A stretch of DNA of 64,000 bases from Lichina pygmaea (Eukaryota; Ascomycota; Lichinomycetes; Lichinales; Lichinaceae), in NCBI GenBank assembly GCA_963422465.1, contig OY730174.1, positions 3,560,914-3,624,913 of the forward strand, read 5' to 3'. Under the pieces are notes generated by a model. The model ran no database searches and was not told the origin of the DNA. It saw only the letters and a program-made list of their open reading frames with translations. The position numbers were made by a program, and so were the translations under genes. Positions 45,486-55,390 of the stretch are shown here, one piece after another. The number at the start of each line of letters is the position of its first letter. Positions within the stretch are counted from its first letter, which is position 1.

Positions 45486-48372
45486 ATTTTTTTATTTTTA
45501 TTTTATTCTTACTCTGATTTGGCTGGTGAGCCATGCAGAACTTCTAGATACATGCTTTTTTTTCCCAGAAAACCTTTGAAGGAATAAAAACTGAGACTTG
45601 GGTAAGACTAGGAAATTATCTGGAAGAATATGCAGTGTCTGGAGAAAATAAAATCACAGAGATGATAGGTTTTCTGGTAAGAGTTGGTGTGCTAAGTTAA
45701 ACTGGTCTAGTCTTTTCAAAGACATAAACCAGAGAAGGAATTCTTTAAGCACTTTAGGCTTTTAAAGTAAAGTAGAGAAATTGTAGGAAAGAAAAGTGGC
45801 TTGCTGTCTTTGAGTAAGAAACTTGTTACAAGAGAAAGTAATATGTTGAGCAGTCTCTTCTCCAAAACCACAGAAACATAGAGGGGATTGGAAGTCAGGA
45901 ACATTTGCTCTGAAAAGAAAGCTGGCTAGTTCTATCCTTGCTGATAGAATCTGCAAGTAAAGACTAGCTTCAGCTTTTCTCAAGTCTTTGAAAACTTTGA
46001 GATTTTTCTTTTGGGGTAGTCTGCAAAATAGCTCCCAGACTGAAGAACATTTCTGTCTGTTTGCCTGCTATCTGGCTTCCCACTCTTTCTGAAACACTTC
46101 TTGAAATTGTTTCTTAGAGTAATCTTGGTTAGTGGTTAGTTCTTCTAGCCATCTTGCTTTCCAGTTAGGTGTGATAGTAGACAGAGACTTTGGAGGTGTT
46201 CTCGGAGTAGAAACAAAAACAGTGATCTGGGAAAAGAGCTTATAGAGAAGTGAGGAGAGAGGATTAGAAGAAGTATTGGAAAAATAGAAAGATTATAGGA
46301 AAGTTGCTGTTCTAAATTTGAAATAAAGATCAAGAGGTGGTAGGAATAGTTCTCCTTCAATAAGAAATGTAGGAGTAGCTTTGAAGACACCACCTATAGT
46401 TTTTAGACACTTAGTCTGGAAAAGATTTAGAGAAGAAATATTAGAAGGTTTTTTGTGGGGATTGAACCAGACTCCTACTGCATAGCTGAGAAGTGATCTC
46501 AGTATTGCAGTGTAGACAAGTCTAGCAGAGAGAACAGGTAGACCCCATGTAGAAAAAGTAGTTCTGGAAAGTGCTGAGAAAAACTTGGAAGCTTTCTGTA
46601 ACATGATTTTCTGGTGTTTTTTCCAGAGAAGCTTGGAATCATAGTGTAGTCCCAGAATACACACTTCTTCCTTAGGCTGTAGTACCACTTCTCCAAGTCT
46701 TAGACTGAGCTGAAGATTATCTGTTCTTCTTCTAGAAAAATAGAGAAGTTCATACTTTTCAGGTGCAAACTTCATTCTATGTTTTCTTGCCCAGTCTAAA
46801 CACTTGGAGTGAGTAGACTTTAGCTTCAGGAGATTGCTTTCAAGAGAAGGGGAAAATGCCAGAAGGTTTGTGTCATCTGCAAAGCCCAGAGCTGATACAC
46901 CTTTCTCTGGTGTATGAACAGTATTATGAAGATCTGAAATATAGAAAAGAAATAAAATAGGAGAGAGAGGTGAACCTTGAGGGACTCCACAGTGTACTGG
47001 AAAAAAAGAAGACTCTGAATCATCAAAGACAAGAGAGGTTTTTCTTTGGGTAGTGAAAGAAAAGATCCAGTTAACAAACCAGCTGGGGATTCCTTTTCTC
47101 TCCAGGATTTTCTTGAGAATTTCTGGCAGAACTCTATCATAAGCTCCTGAGATATCCAGAGAAAGAAGACTCGCTACCATTCCTTTCTTCCAGACTTTTT
47201 GAACTTGGGAAGTGAGTAGAAATAGTGCAGACTCAGTTGATCTTCCTTTTCTAAAGTCTATCTGGATTTCTGGTAGTAGGTTTTCTTTCTCAGCCAGTTC
47301 ACTTAGCTTTGTGGCTGCCAGAGCTTCTATCAGCTTCCCAATTGTGTTGAGAAGTACTATTGGCCTCCAAGCTTTGGCATAGCAATAGGATCCTTTGCTA
47401 GGCTTTCTCAAGCATATTGTTCTGGCTGCTTTGTATCTGTCAGGGAAATATTCTAGCTTCCAGCAGGCCTCCAGAACTTTGGCTATCTTTTCATTGAAAG
47501 AGTCTCCTAATACCTTTAGAAATCCATTGGGTAGAGTGTCTTTCCCAGGAGCTGTAAAAAGTTTTTTCTTTTTCAGAATATTGTGGATATCTTCTTTGGA
47601 GATTTCCTGAGATAGCTGGTGTTGTTGGTGGTTGGCTGGCTGGTCCTGGGATTCTGGTACTGGCTGGAGAGGTAGAGGGAAGAACTGGGTTTTGAATACT
47701 TCTACCTTTTCTGTGAAAGTTCTGGCAGTTTCTCCATCTTCCTTTGTGAGCTCTGGAACAATTGGAAGTTCTGGTGGTTTGCCAGCTTTTTCTTTACCCC
47801 ACTTGGCTATTTTCCAGTGCTTTTGTGTTTCAGCCAGGTTCTGGAGTTGTTCTCTGAATGTCTTTCTTTTAGTATTCTTGATCAGGTGTTTCTTTTCCTT
47901 TATTACCTTTTCAAGTTTGTAGACTGGTTCTTGGTTTTGGAAGACTTTTCTTCTTAGTTTTCTTTCCTCTTTAATTTTCTCTTTAATCTCTTGGTTCCAC
48001 CAGGGAACAGTGTACTTTAAGTCTCTCAGAGGTCTTGTTGTCTTGTCAGCCAGTTCTTGAAGAGCTTTGTCCAGATTCTCCAGATAGTTGTCCACTTCCT
48101 CTCTGTTAAGTAGTGGTGGAATAGGGGGAAGATTCTTAGCTTCTTTCTTGACTTGGTCCAGATCTAGTGTTCTCCAGTTTCTTTGGTGGGTTCTGGCTTT
48201 CTTTGGTGTTTCCAGACTTAGGATTGTCTGAACTGGTCTGTGGTCTGAACCTGTGTGGAAGTCTAGGTTAATCTGGGAAGAAATAAAGAAATTAAGAAGT
48301 GACATAGAAATAAAAGATAAGTCAATAGCAGAGGAGGGAGACTCTGCCAGTGTTCTTGCTCTTGTTGGTGTG
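45486..48372 (-). mobile_element. LINE3 (third LINE subfamily), 5' part separated by element B1
   Basis: T-rich end at 45486, then the 3' region and most of ORF2 on the minus strand. The sequence continues to 48372, where the B1 LTR begins, so the missing 5' part should lie on the far side of B1. Confidence 0.92.
45716..48372 (-). pseudogene. LINE3 ORF2 (endonuclease end, RT, C-terminal zinc motif)
   Basis: A 670-codon open stretch (46293-48305) covers SDHRPV of the endonuclease (near 48235), the linker, CGVPQGSP near 46980 and FADD near 46885. Broken frames (45762-45983 and others) carry the end of the protein with C-x-C-x7-H near 45840-45880. Sequence left of ATG 48305 continues the same protein, so the ORF start there is not the true start. 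Frame breaks lie near 46293. Confidence 0.92.
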
Positions 48373-48761
48373 TGTTAAGGCCTAGGCCGGAACAGCCCAG
48401 GTAAGCGAGGGAGGACTGTTAGTCATGCGGAACAACATCCGACCAATCCGGTGGACAAGCAGGAGCTAAGCGAGGAGCTTGTCCGGTGGACGAGCAGTCT
48501 CTAAGTGAGGAGCTTGTCCACGCAAAAGGATGATACCCCTTGAGGAGACCCCCCCCTCAGGGCATCTGTATAAAGACCCCCCAAAGGGCCTGGAGGGATT
48601 AGCTCTCCAGGCTGAACACTAATGCACACATCGTACTGAGACAATAGCACAGGAGAGTTACCCCACCTGTCTATTCCTCTACCAAGTCCCTGTCTAGAAC
48701 CCACCCTGCAAAACAGCAAGACTGAACTGCCTTCTGTGTGAACCCAGCCCAGCCTTTAACA
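48373..48761 (+). repeat. LTR (5') of B1
   Basis: 389 bp, TGTTAAGGCC to CTTTAACA. It has dyad half-sites of the GGACAAGC / GCTTGTCC type (about 48450-48530), TATAAA near 48570, and CCAGGCTGAA about 40 nt downstream. This is complementary to TTCAGCCT located 2 nt inside the LTR. Confidence 0.92.
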
Positions 48762-48799
48762 GTTTCAGCCTTGAACATACAGGACACTGACTTGATACA

Positions 48800-50131
48800 A
48801 TAGTGGATCCACAGAGCCCTACCCTTTCTCAGTCAGCTCAAGCTCAAGCTGCTCAGGCAGCTCAGGCCCAGGCTGTCCAGGTGGCACCTATTGTTAACCT
48901 ACCCCCAAAGCCCTTGAAGGTAGGTGCCCCGAAGAGGTATGATGGATCCAGAGGAGGACTGGAGTTGTTCTTCTCACAACTGGAGCTTTACTATAGGTTC
49001 AACACAGCCCAGTTCCCAACAGACCAGAAGAAGGTGCTATTTGCAGCCTCCTACCTGGAAGGACCAGCCTTCGCTTGGTTTAACATCTACTTAAGAGATT
49101 ACCTAGATAATCAGGCAGACTCCAAGGAGTAAGAAGACAATACCCGACAGGTTATGGGAAGCCTGAAGACCTTTAAGACAGCCATGAGAAAGATGTTTGG
49201 GATTCTTGACAAGGAAAGAGACATGGAACAAAAGCTCCAAGCACTGCAGTAAACAGGATCAGCATCAGAATTCACAGCGAGGTTCCAACAACTAGCGGTG
49301 AGAACTCAGTGGGGAGACAGTGCACTAACAGCGCTGTTCTACCAAGACCTCAAGGAATAAGTCAAGGATGACATCACACGAGGAGACTGACCAACCAAGC
49401 TCTACAAAATAATCAAGACTGCAGCTTGCATCGATGACTGACAGTTTGAGAGAGAGCTTGAGAAGTGAGGCAAGCAGACAAAACTATGGGTGAAGAAAAA
49501 CCCAACACCTGCCAAAGATAACTACAGCTTGGTACCCATGGAAATCAATGTGGCAAAACCATGAAAGAAGGAGACATGGAAGTGTTACAACTGTCAGAAA
49601 GTGGGCCACCTTGCAGTCAACTGCAGGAGTAAGAAGAAGAACAACAAGGGCAGAGGGAAGCAGTTGAATGCCACAAGCACCTGGAAAGGCAGAGAGATAG
49701 AGGAGCCCCAGAGGGCCCCCCAAGACACACTGCCCTACAATCACCCTGAGGCAGCACTCCTCAGAGAGGAGAACAACCTCTGACAATACGCTGAAAAACT
49801 TGAGACTATGCTCCAAGAAACCTTGGACCACCTTGACAAGGTCTGAAGGAAGGTTGACAGAATCCACTGGGAGGACAACCTGATCTCCAAGTTCAACACA
49901 ACTGGCTACATGGAGGAATGGGTTGACGACAAGAAAGCCCAGCCACCACCAGTCCCCAATAAACCTGTCCTTTGACAACAGGACACAACCCTATCAGAAA
50001 TAGGGGAAACGCAAGTGCCACGATAGGTCAACAATACTCTCAGCATCACACAGGTCAAAGACGCCACCACATGATGCAAACAACATGTGGTAGAGCGTCA
50101 GGCCCAGGGCCTGGGCAGCTCAAAAAACTAG
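48800..50131 (+). pseudogene. Gag of B1, lacking the twin CCCH region
   Basis: Start codon ATG mutated to ATA (48800). Capsid region 48900-49450, knuckle C-x2-C-x4-H-x4-C near 49590-49625, several stops. At 444 codons it is 71 codons shorter than B2 gag. The missing part is exactly the Cys/His-rich C-terminal region seen in B2 at 56683-56892. Ends in A AAA AAC TAG (50122-50131). Confidence 0.85.
50122..50128 (+). promoter_or_regulatory. -1 frameshift slip site of B1
   Basis: A AAA AAC in gag frame, directly followed by the gag stop TAG. Pol continues in the -1 frame. Same as in B2. Confidence 0.75.
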
Positions 50132-51674
50132 CAGCACTCTTCAAAACCAGGGTCAGAAGAGCAGGCAAGACAACACCCTGGGAGGAAGGAGTCAAGCCAA
50201 GCCTTGACATGACAGCCTGCAGTCCACACTTTCACATCAAGATCAGAGTCAATGGGTGGTTGGCTAAGGCCATAATCAACTCTGGTGTGACTGGCAACTT
50301 CATGTCAGAAAGCTTTGCCAGAAGAAACAAGGTTCTAGTCCAAGGCAAGAAAGACCCTTACCAGTTGACAGTAGTGGACAGAACACCACTCTCCAAAGAC
50401 AAAGGACAAGTGACAAAGGAGACCAAGAGCCTGAGACTGAGTGTCCATGGCACAATGATCAGAACAGAGAAATTCAACTTGGTCCAGATACCACATGAAG
50501 TTATATTGGGACTTCCGTGGTTGGAAAAACAAAACCCAAGGATTGACTGGAAAAGAAGGCAACTAGTCTTTCCGGATAAGACACTGGTCAAGTCAGAACC
50601 AGGAGTGACAATTAAGGAAATCTCACTAACACAGTGGAAGAAACACCACCAGTGCGGGGAGGCCTGTGTGGCCTGGATGAAACCCTGAACACAACAACTT
50701 TGCACCACGCAAGACACCGTGGGTGAGACTCAGGCACTGCAGTTGCCAAGTGAGTATAAAGAATACTAGGAGATGTTCGAAGAAACAGTGATCACAACAC
50801 TACCAGAACATCAGGAGTGGGACTACAAGATTCCACTAGAAGACAGAAAGAAGCCCACACACAGCTCTATCTACACTCTGTCAGTGAAAGAGCTTGAAGC
50901 CCTGAGAGACTACCTGGACAAGAACCTAGTGAAAGAGTTCATAAGACCTTCAACATCACCGGCTGGATACCTGATATTGTTTGTGCCAAAGAAAGACAGC
51001 AAACTTCAACTGTGTGTTGATTATCAGTGGCTAAATGTGATCACAGTGAAAAACTGTTACCTGCTGCCATTGATATCAGAAATCCAAGACCAGATCCAAG
51101 GAGCCAAATAGTTTACCAAGTTTGATATTCAAGGTGCTTTCAACCTGGTTAGGATGAAAGACAGCGAAGAATGGAACACAGACTTTTGTACAAGGTACAG
51201 GCACTACAAGTATACTGTGATGCCATTCAGCCTTACGAATACACCAGCGATATTCCAATCACTTATTAACACTGTCCTCTGACAATACCTGGACATATTT
51301 GTCACTGCCTACATTGACGACGTCTTGGTATACACCAATGGAACTCTGGAGGAGTATAAACAGCATGTCAAGAAGATCCTACATGCACTCCAGAAAGCTG
51401 GCATAAGGTTACGCCTTGATAAGAGTGTTTTCCACACGAAAGAAGTGGAATATTTGGGGTCGATCCTAACAACAGAAGGAATCTGAATGGACGACACAAA
51501 GATGGCAGTAGTACAAGACTGGCCAACACCCAAAAACCTCAAAGAAGTACAATCCTTCCTAGGATTTGCAAACTTCTACCGACAACTCATCAAGAACTAC
51601 TCAAGAACAGCAGCAGCCTTGATAGAGTTAACCAGAAAGAACAAATCTTTCAGGTGGGGGGAGAGCCAACAAGT
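50129..51674 (+). pseudogene. Pol of B1 (PR, RT), truncated
   Basis: Protease with NSGVT (near 50278) in place of the DSG/DTG catalytic motif, RT with YIDDV near 51310, and a C-terminal part up to FRWGESQQ near 51665 where copy 7 begins. Stops at several sites (50686, 50767 and others). Confidence 0.88.
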
Positions 51675-51928
51675 TGTTGCAGTCTGTACTGTACTGTCCT
51701 ATCTGAGTATAGGATTAGGGCGAGAGGTGGAAGGCGGGTTGGTTCTCACAGGAGAGGAGTGTCAAGAAGTGCGAAGAGGTTTGGTGGAACGTGGTGGTGG
51801 TGACACCTGATCAACAGCATCATACAAAAGGATTGTATTGAAGTAGATCTAGTTGTCTGGATCACAACATGAGTTGAAGACGATCATTCCATAGAGGAAC
51901 TATCGCCAGACTATATAGTGCCCAGTTC

Positions 51929-52078
51929 GTGAGCAGAGTGAGCTCTGCTCACTTTGCTCACTTTTCATGCACGCTGCAGTGAGCTGGGTGAGCTCTGCTC
52001 ACTTTGCTCACTTTTCATGCACGCTGCGGTGAGCTGGGTGAGCTCTGCTCACTTTGCTTACTTGTTTGTGCATATGCA
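51929..52078. promoter_or_regulatory. A2 dyad array (operator-like), three 50-bp units
   Basis: Each unit reads GTGAGC-N3-GTGAGC-N3-GCTCAC-N3-GCTCAC followed by a 14-nt linker, so half-sites repeat every 9 bp, two direct then two inverted. Units start at 51929, 51979 and 52029. One half-site of the third unit is mutated (GCTTAC). Lies between sense TATA and antisense TATA. Confidence 0.7.
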
Positions 52079-52184
52079 TGCTGCGGCGAGCACCCCCTGG
52101 TTTGTCTCGCCGGTCACGTGACCAGTTCCTGTGTCATGCTGTCTGGTACTTCTGTCCAGTATCCTGTCTGCTGCTTTCTGTGAG

Positions 52185-52192
52185 TATATAAA
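52185..52192 (+). promoter_or_regulatory. TATA box facing the antisense gene (copy 7)
   Basis: TATATAAA 77 nt upstream of ATG 52262, matching the position of TATAAA in copy 4 (79 nt). Confidence 0.6.
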
Positions 52193-52261
52193 GACTGTGT
52201 TCCTCCTGGGTTGTAACACTATCCTCCTCTCCATCTTTTATCATCTTGATGAAATCTGGTC

Positions 52262-52762
52262 ATGCCTCCAAAGTCACGTGCGACTGTTAGCCGAACTCAG
52301 CTGGCTGCTCAAATCCGCGATCAGGGTTTTGTTTCGCGTACACCCTGTGACTTTTGTGTTCTCTGTGGTCATCCGTGCTTCCAGATGCTGGGAGAAGACG
52401 ATAAGTTGAAATGTGCTGCGTGCACTTGGCGTGGAAGGTCTTGTGTCTCTGTGTCCTGGGAATCTTTGAACATGTTCCGGGACAACCTCCGTGAGGATGT
52501 TGCCACTGATGAGGCAACACGCGATGCACTCTTTGAACAACTTGCCACAGTGCAGGCTTGTCTGTCTCAGAAGCGAAAGGTGTTGGAGGGCGCCAAGGTC
52601 TGTGCAAGGCAGAAGCTTCGGTGCTTGGTGAAAGAGATGGAGTCAGATGGCAAGGATTTGACTTGATCAGTCATTGACACGTCCCTCCTGCAGGCTGAGC
52701 TGTTCAGTCCTGCTCCTGCCAAAACTGTCGCAGAAGAAGCCAGCAGTTCACGAGGTTCTTGA
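52262..52762 (+). pseudogene. Antisense Zn2Cys6 / coiled-coil gene of family A, A2 type (one stop)
   Basis: Same length (501 nt) and place as in copy 4. Cysteines at 29, 32, 39, 51, 54 and 61 fit C-x2-C-x6-C-x11-C-x2-C-x6-C. An extra Cys at 35 is specific to A2. A Leu/Glu/Lys-rich segment (70-130) follows. The first 134 residues are open. A single TGA (52664-52666) interrupts a frame that then continues with good similarity to A1 up to TGA 52760-52762. The N-terminal 130 residues differ more from the A1 protein than gag or pol differ between the two copies. Overlaps pol by 59 nt. Role as a DNA-binding regulator is inferred from the cysteine pattern. Confidence 0.8.
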
Positions 52763-54939
52763 GTGGTTCCCAGGTATTTTCTGAGTCTGGGTATCCTTTC
52801 CACTTGACAAGGTATTGCTGACCTTTTCTAGCCAGGATCTGTTCAACCTCAAACTCTTGTTCTTCTTCAGGTTGGTAATGGAATGTTTCCTGCAAGGGTG
52901 TGCTCTGGTCGGCTGGTTCAATCATTGATATATGAAAGTTTGGATGGACTCTGGCATCCCTTGGTAGTTGTATCTTGATGTTGACTGGTCCTGTTTTTTC
53001 TTTGACTGAAAATGGTCTGACCTTGATGTTGTCAAGTTTCTTTGTCTTTGGTTTCTTTGTTTTCCAATTTCTTGTAAGGAGGTAGACTTTATCCCTCTTC
53101 TTTAGCTGAGGTGCCATTTTCGATTTCTTGTCCATTTGATGTTGCATTCTTTCTGAGGTCTCTTGAAGGTAGTGCCTCATCATCATGTGCGTTTGTCGTA
53201 GGAGCTTGTCATGTTGGAGTGCTTTCTCTGTGTTTGGTGAAGCTCTGCTTGGCATCCTGATGTTCGCATGTTGTCCAAAATTGGCAAAAAATAGTGATTC
53301 CTTTGTTGAGTCTGATCTGTGCTGGTTGATTGCCAGCTGTGCCACCGGTAATAACTGTACCCAATTGCTGTGGGTCTGGTTGATGTAATGCCGTAAGTAA
53401 GTCTCCAGGACTTGGTTTGCTCGCTCTGTCTGGCCGTCAGTTCATGGGTGATAGACTGTAGACATTTTGGGTTTTGTTCCCATGGCTGCACTGATTGTCT
53501 TCCAGTAGTTGGATGTGAAGAGTTTGTCTCTGTCTGTAATGATCATGATTGGAACTCCGTGGTCTCTGACCAATCTGTCCAGTAAAAGGTGTCCCAACTG
53601 TTCTGCTGTGTGGGTCTCCTTGAATAGTACCACTATTAGATATTTTGTGAATCTGTCCACTATCACCATAATCGAGTCGTAGGTGATTCCTGTGACTGGG
53701 TCTTTGGACTTGGGTAGCTTTGTGATGAAGTCCATTGACATGTCTTCCCACAGGCCTCTCAGTATTGTGTTCGGGTGTCCTTCTCCGTATGGCTTGTGTC
53801 TTCCATGTTTGTTTTTCTGGCATAGTAGACACTTGCTGATGTAGTTTGTGACATGTTGTCAGAGGTTAATGACATTGTTCCCTACCTGTTGGATAAGGTC
53901 TGTGGTCTTGGAGATTTCTGGGTGACCATGTGCTGGATTATCGTGGTAGTTCCTTATTAGTTCTTCAGTGTCTTCTGCTGTGAGCTTGTTGATCTGTGGT
54001 TGAGGCACCAGGTTTCCTTGCTGGTCCTGCTGTAAGATTGTTCCTTGGCGTTCATCATCTTCCATGTGGTCTTTTTGTCGGCTTAGTGTGTCTGCTCTCC
54101 TGTTGTCTTGTCCAGGGGTGTACAAGATCTTGAACTTGTGTTGCTCTAGGAGTTCAGCCCATCTGACTTGCCATCTGTTCAGCTTCTTGGTTGTTGTGAA
54201 CATTGTCAGATTCTTGTGGTCTGTGAGAACAGTGAGTTCAGAACTGCTTTCTGTGTACACTCTCCAGTGTTCAAGTGCGTTGACGACTGCCAGTAGCTCT
54301 TTATCGTGGATATCATAGTTTTGTTCCACTTGTGTTATTTTTCGTGAGTAGTAGGCAACTGGGTGCCACTTGCTGTTTGCCTGTTGGCATAGACATGCTC
54401 CCACTGTCTGATCTGAAGTGTCCATCTTGATTCATGTTGGTTGGCCTGTCTTGAAGTTGAGGAGAACTGGTTCCTTGGCGCAAGTGTCCTTGAGCTGTTG
54501 GAATACTTTTTGTTGTCTCTTCGTCCACCAGTACTCCATGTCCTTCTTCGTGAGTTCTGTTAGTGGTGTTGCCATCTGTGAGTAGTTCTTAATGAACTGT
54601 CAGTTGAAGTTGGCAAATCCTAGGAAGGCTTGTACTTCCTTAACTGACATTGGTGTTGGCTATTGCTGAATCACTTTGATTTTCTCAGGGTCAATCTTGA
54701 TCCCTTCAATCCCTATGATGTATCTGAGGAATTCAACTTCCAGTTTGTTGAACTTGTATTTCTTTGGGTTGAGCTTGAGCCCTGCCTGTTGTAGGCATCG
54801 TAGAACATCCTTCACATGTTTGGTATGTTCCTGTTGCGTGTTCGAGTAGACAAGAATGTTGTCCAGGTAGGTGATAGCTGTTTGGTCCAGGTGTGCTCTG
54901 ATGATGTTGTTGATCAATGCTTGACATGTTGCTGGTGTG

Positions 54940-55352
54940 TGTTAAGGCCCAGGCCGGAACGACTGAGCTGACCGAAGCGAGTGTACAGAGGTACACGGAA
55001 CAATGTTCACCCGACCCGGTGGACGAGGTGGACGATGTGTAACCAGCTCGTCCAGCTCGTCCACAGGAACAATGTTCACCCGACCCGGTGGACAAGGTGG
55101 ACAATGTGTAACCAGCTTGTCCAGCTCGTCCACGCAGAAAGCTGATACCCCTCGGGAGGACCCCCCCCCCTCAGGCTCCTGTATATAAGAACCCAGATAG
55201 CCAGAGAGAATAGCTCTCCAGGCTGAACGCACATTACGAGCGACAATAGCAAGAGAGTTACCCCACTTGCTATTCATCTATTGAGTCCCTGCCCTCCTCG
55301 GTCGAAGACAGGACCACCCACATTCTGTGTGAACGTGGACTGGCCTTTAACA
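54940..55352 (+). repeat. LTR (5') of B2
   Basis: TGTTAAGGCC to CTTTAACA. Two dyad blocks at 55019-55064 and 55088-55133 (69-bp period), TATATAAG at 55182-55189, predicted mRNA 5' region AGGCTGAA at 55220-55227. Confidence 0.97.
55019..55133. promoter_or_regulatory. B dyad array (operator-like), two 46-bp blocks
   Basis: Each block has two direct half-sites (GTGGACGAG, GTGGACGAT) and, after a 10-bp centre, two inverted ones (CTCGTCCAG, CTCGTCCAC), again with 9-bp period. Upstream of the TATATAAG box. Same design as A2 with different half-site sequence. Confidence 0.65.
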
Positions 55353-55354
55353 GT

Positions 55355-55362
55355 TTCAGCCT
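55355..55362 (+). promoter_or_regulatory. Putative primer-binding site (self-priming), B2
   Basis: TTCAGCCT, 2 nt after the LTR, is an exact complement of AGGCTGAA at 55220-55227, which starts 38 nt downstream of the first T of TATATAAG. Confidence 0.55.
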
Positions 55363-55390
55363 CTAACACATAGGACACCAGCTCAATACG

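Larger units (their letters stand above)
48373..51674 (+). mobile_element. Ty3/gypsy family B copy B1, interrupted by A copy 7
   Basis: 5' LTR, gag, frameshift site and pol up to the start of the RNase H region, where A copy 7 is inserted. Inserted in LINE3 at TTGGTGTG. Confidence 0.92.
51675..52218 (-). repeat. LTR (3') of copy 7, A2 type
   Basis: 544 bp. The first half (to CTATATAG near 51911) is nearly the same as in A1 LTRs. From there it is A2-specific: three 50-bp units, GTCACGTGAC at 52113-52122 and TATATAAA at 52185-52192. Confidence 0.95.

Noticed and set aside
51929-52078. CRISPR-like regularly spaced repeats
   Set aside because: Contiguous 50-bp units without unique spacers, inside an LTR of a eukaryotic element.
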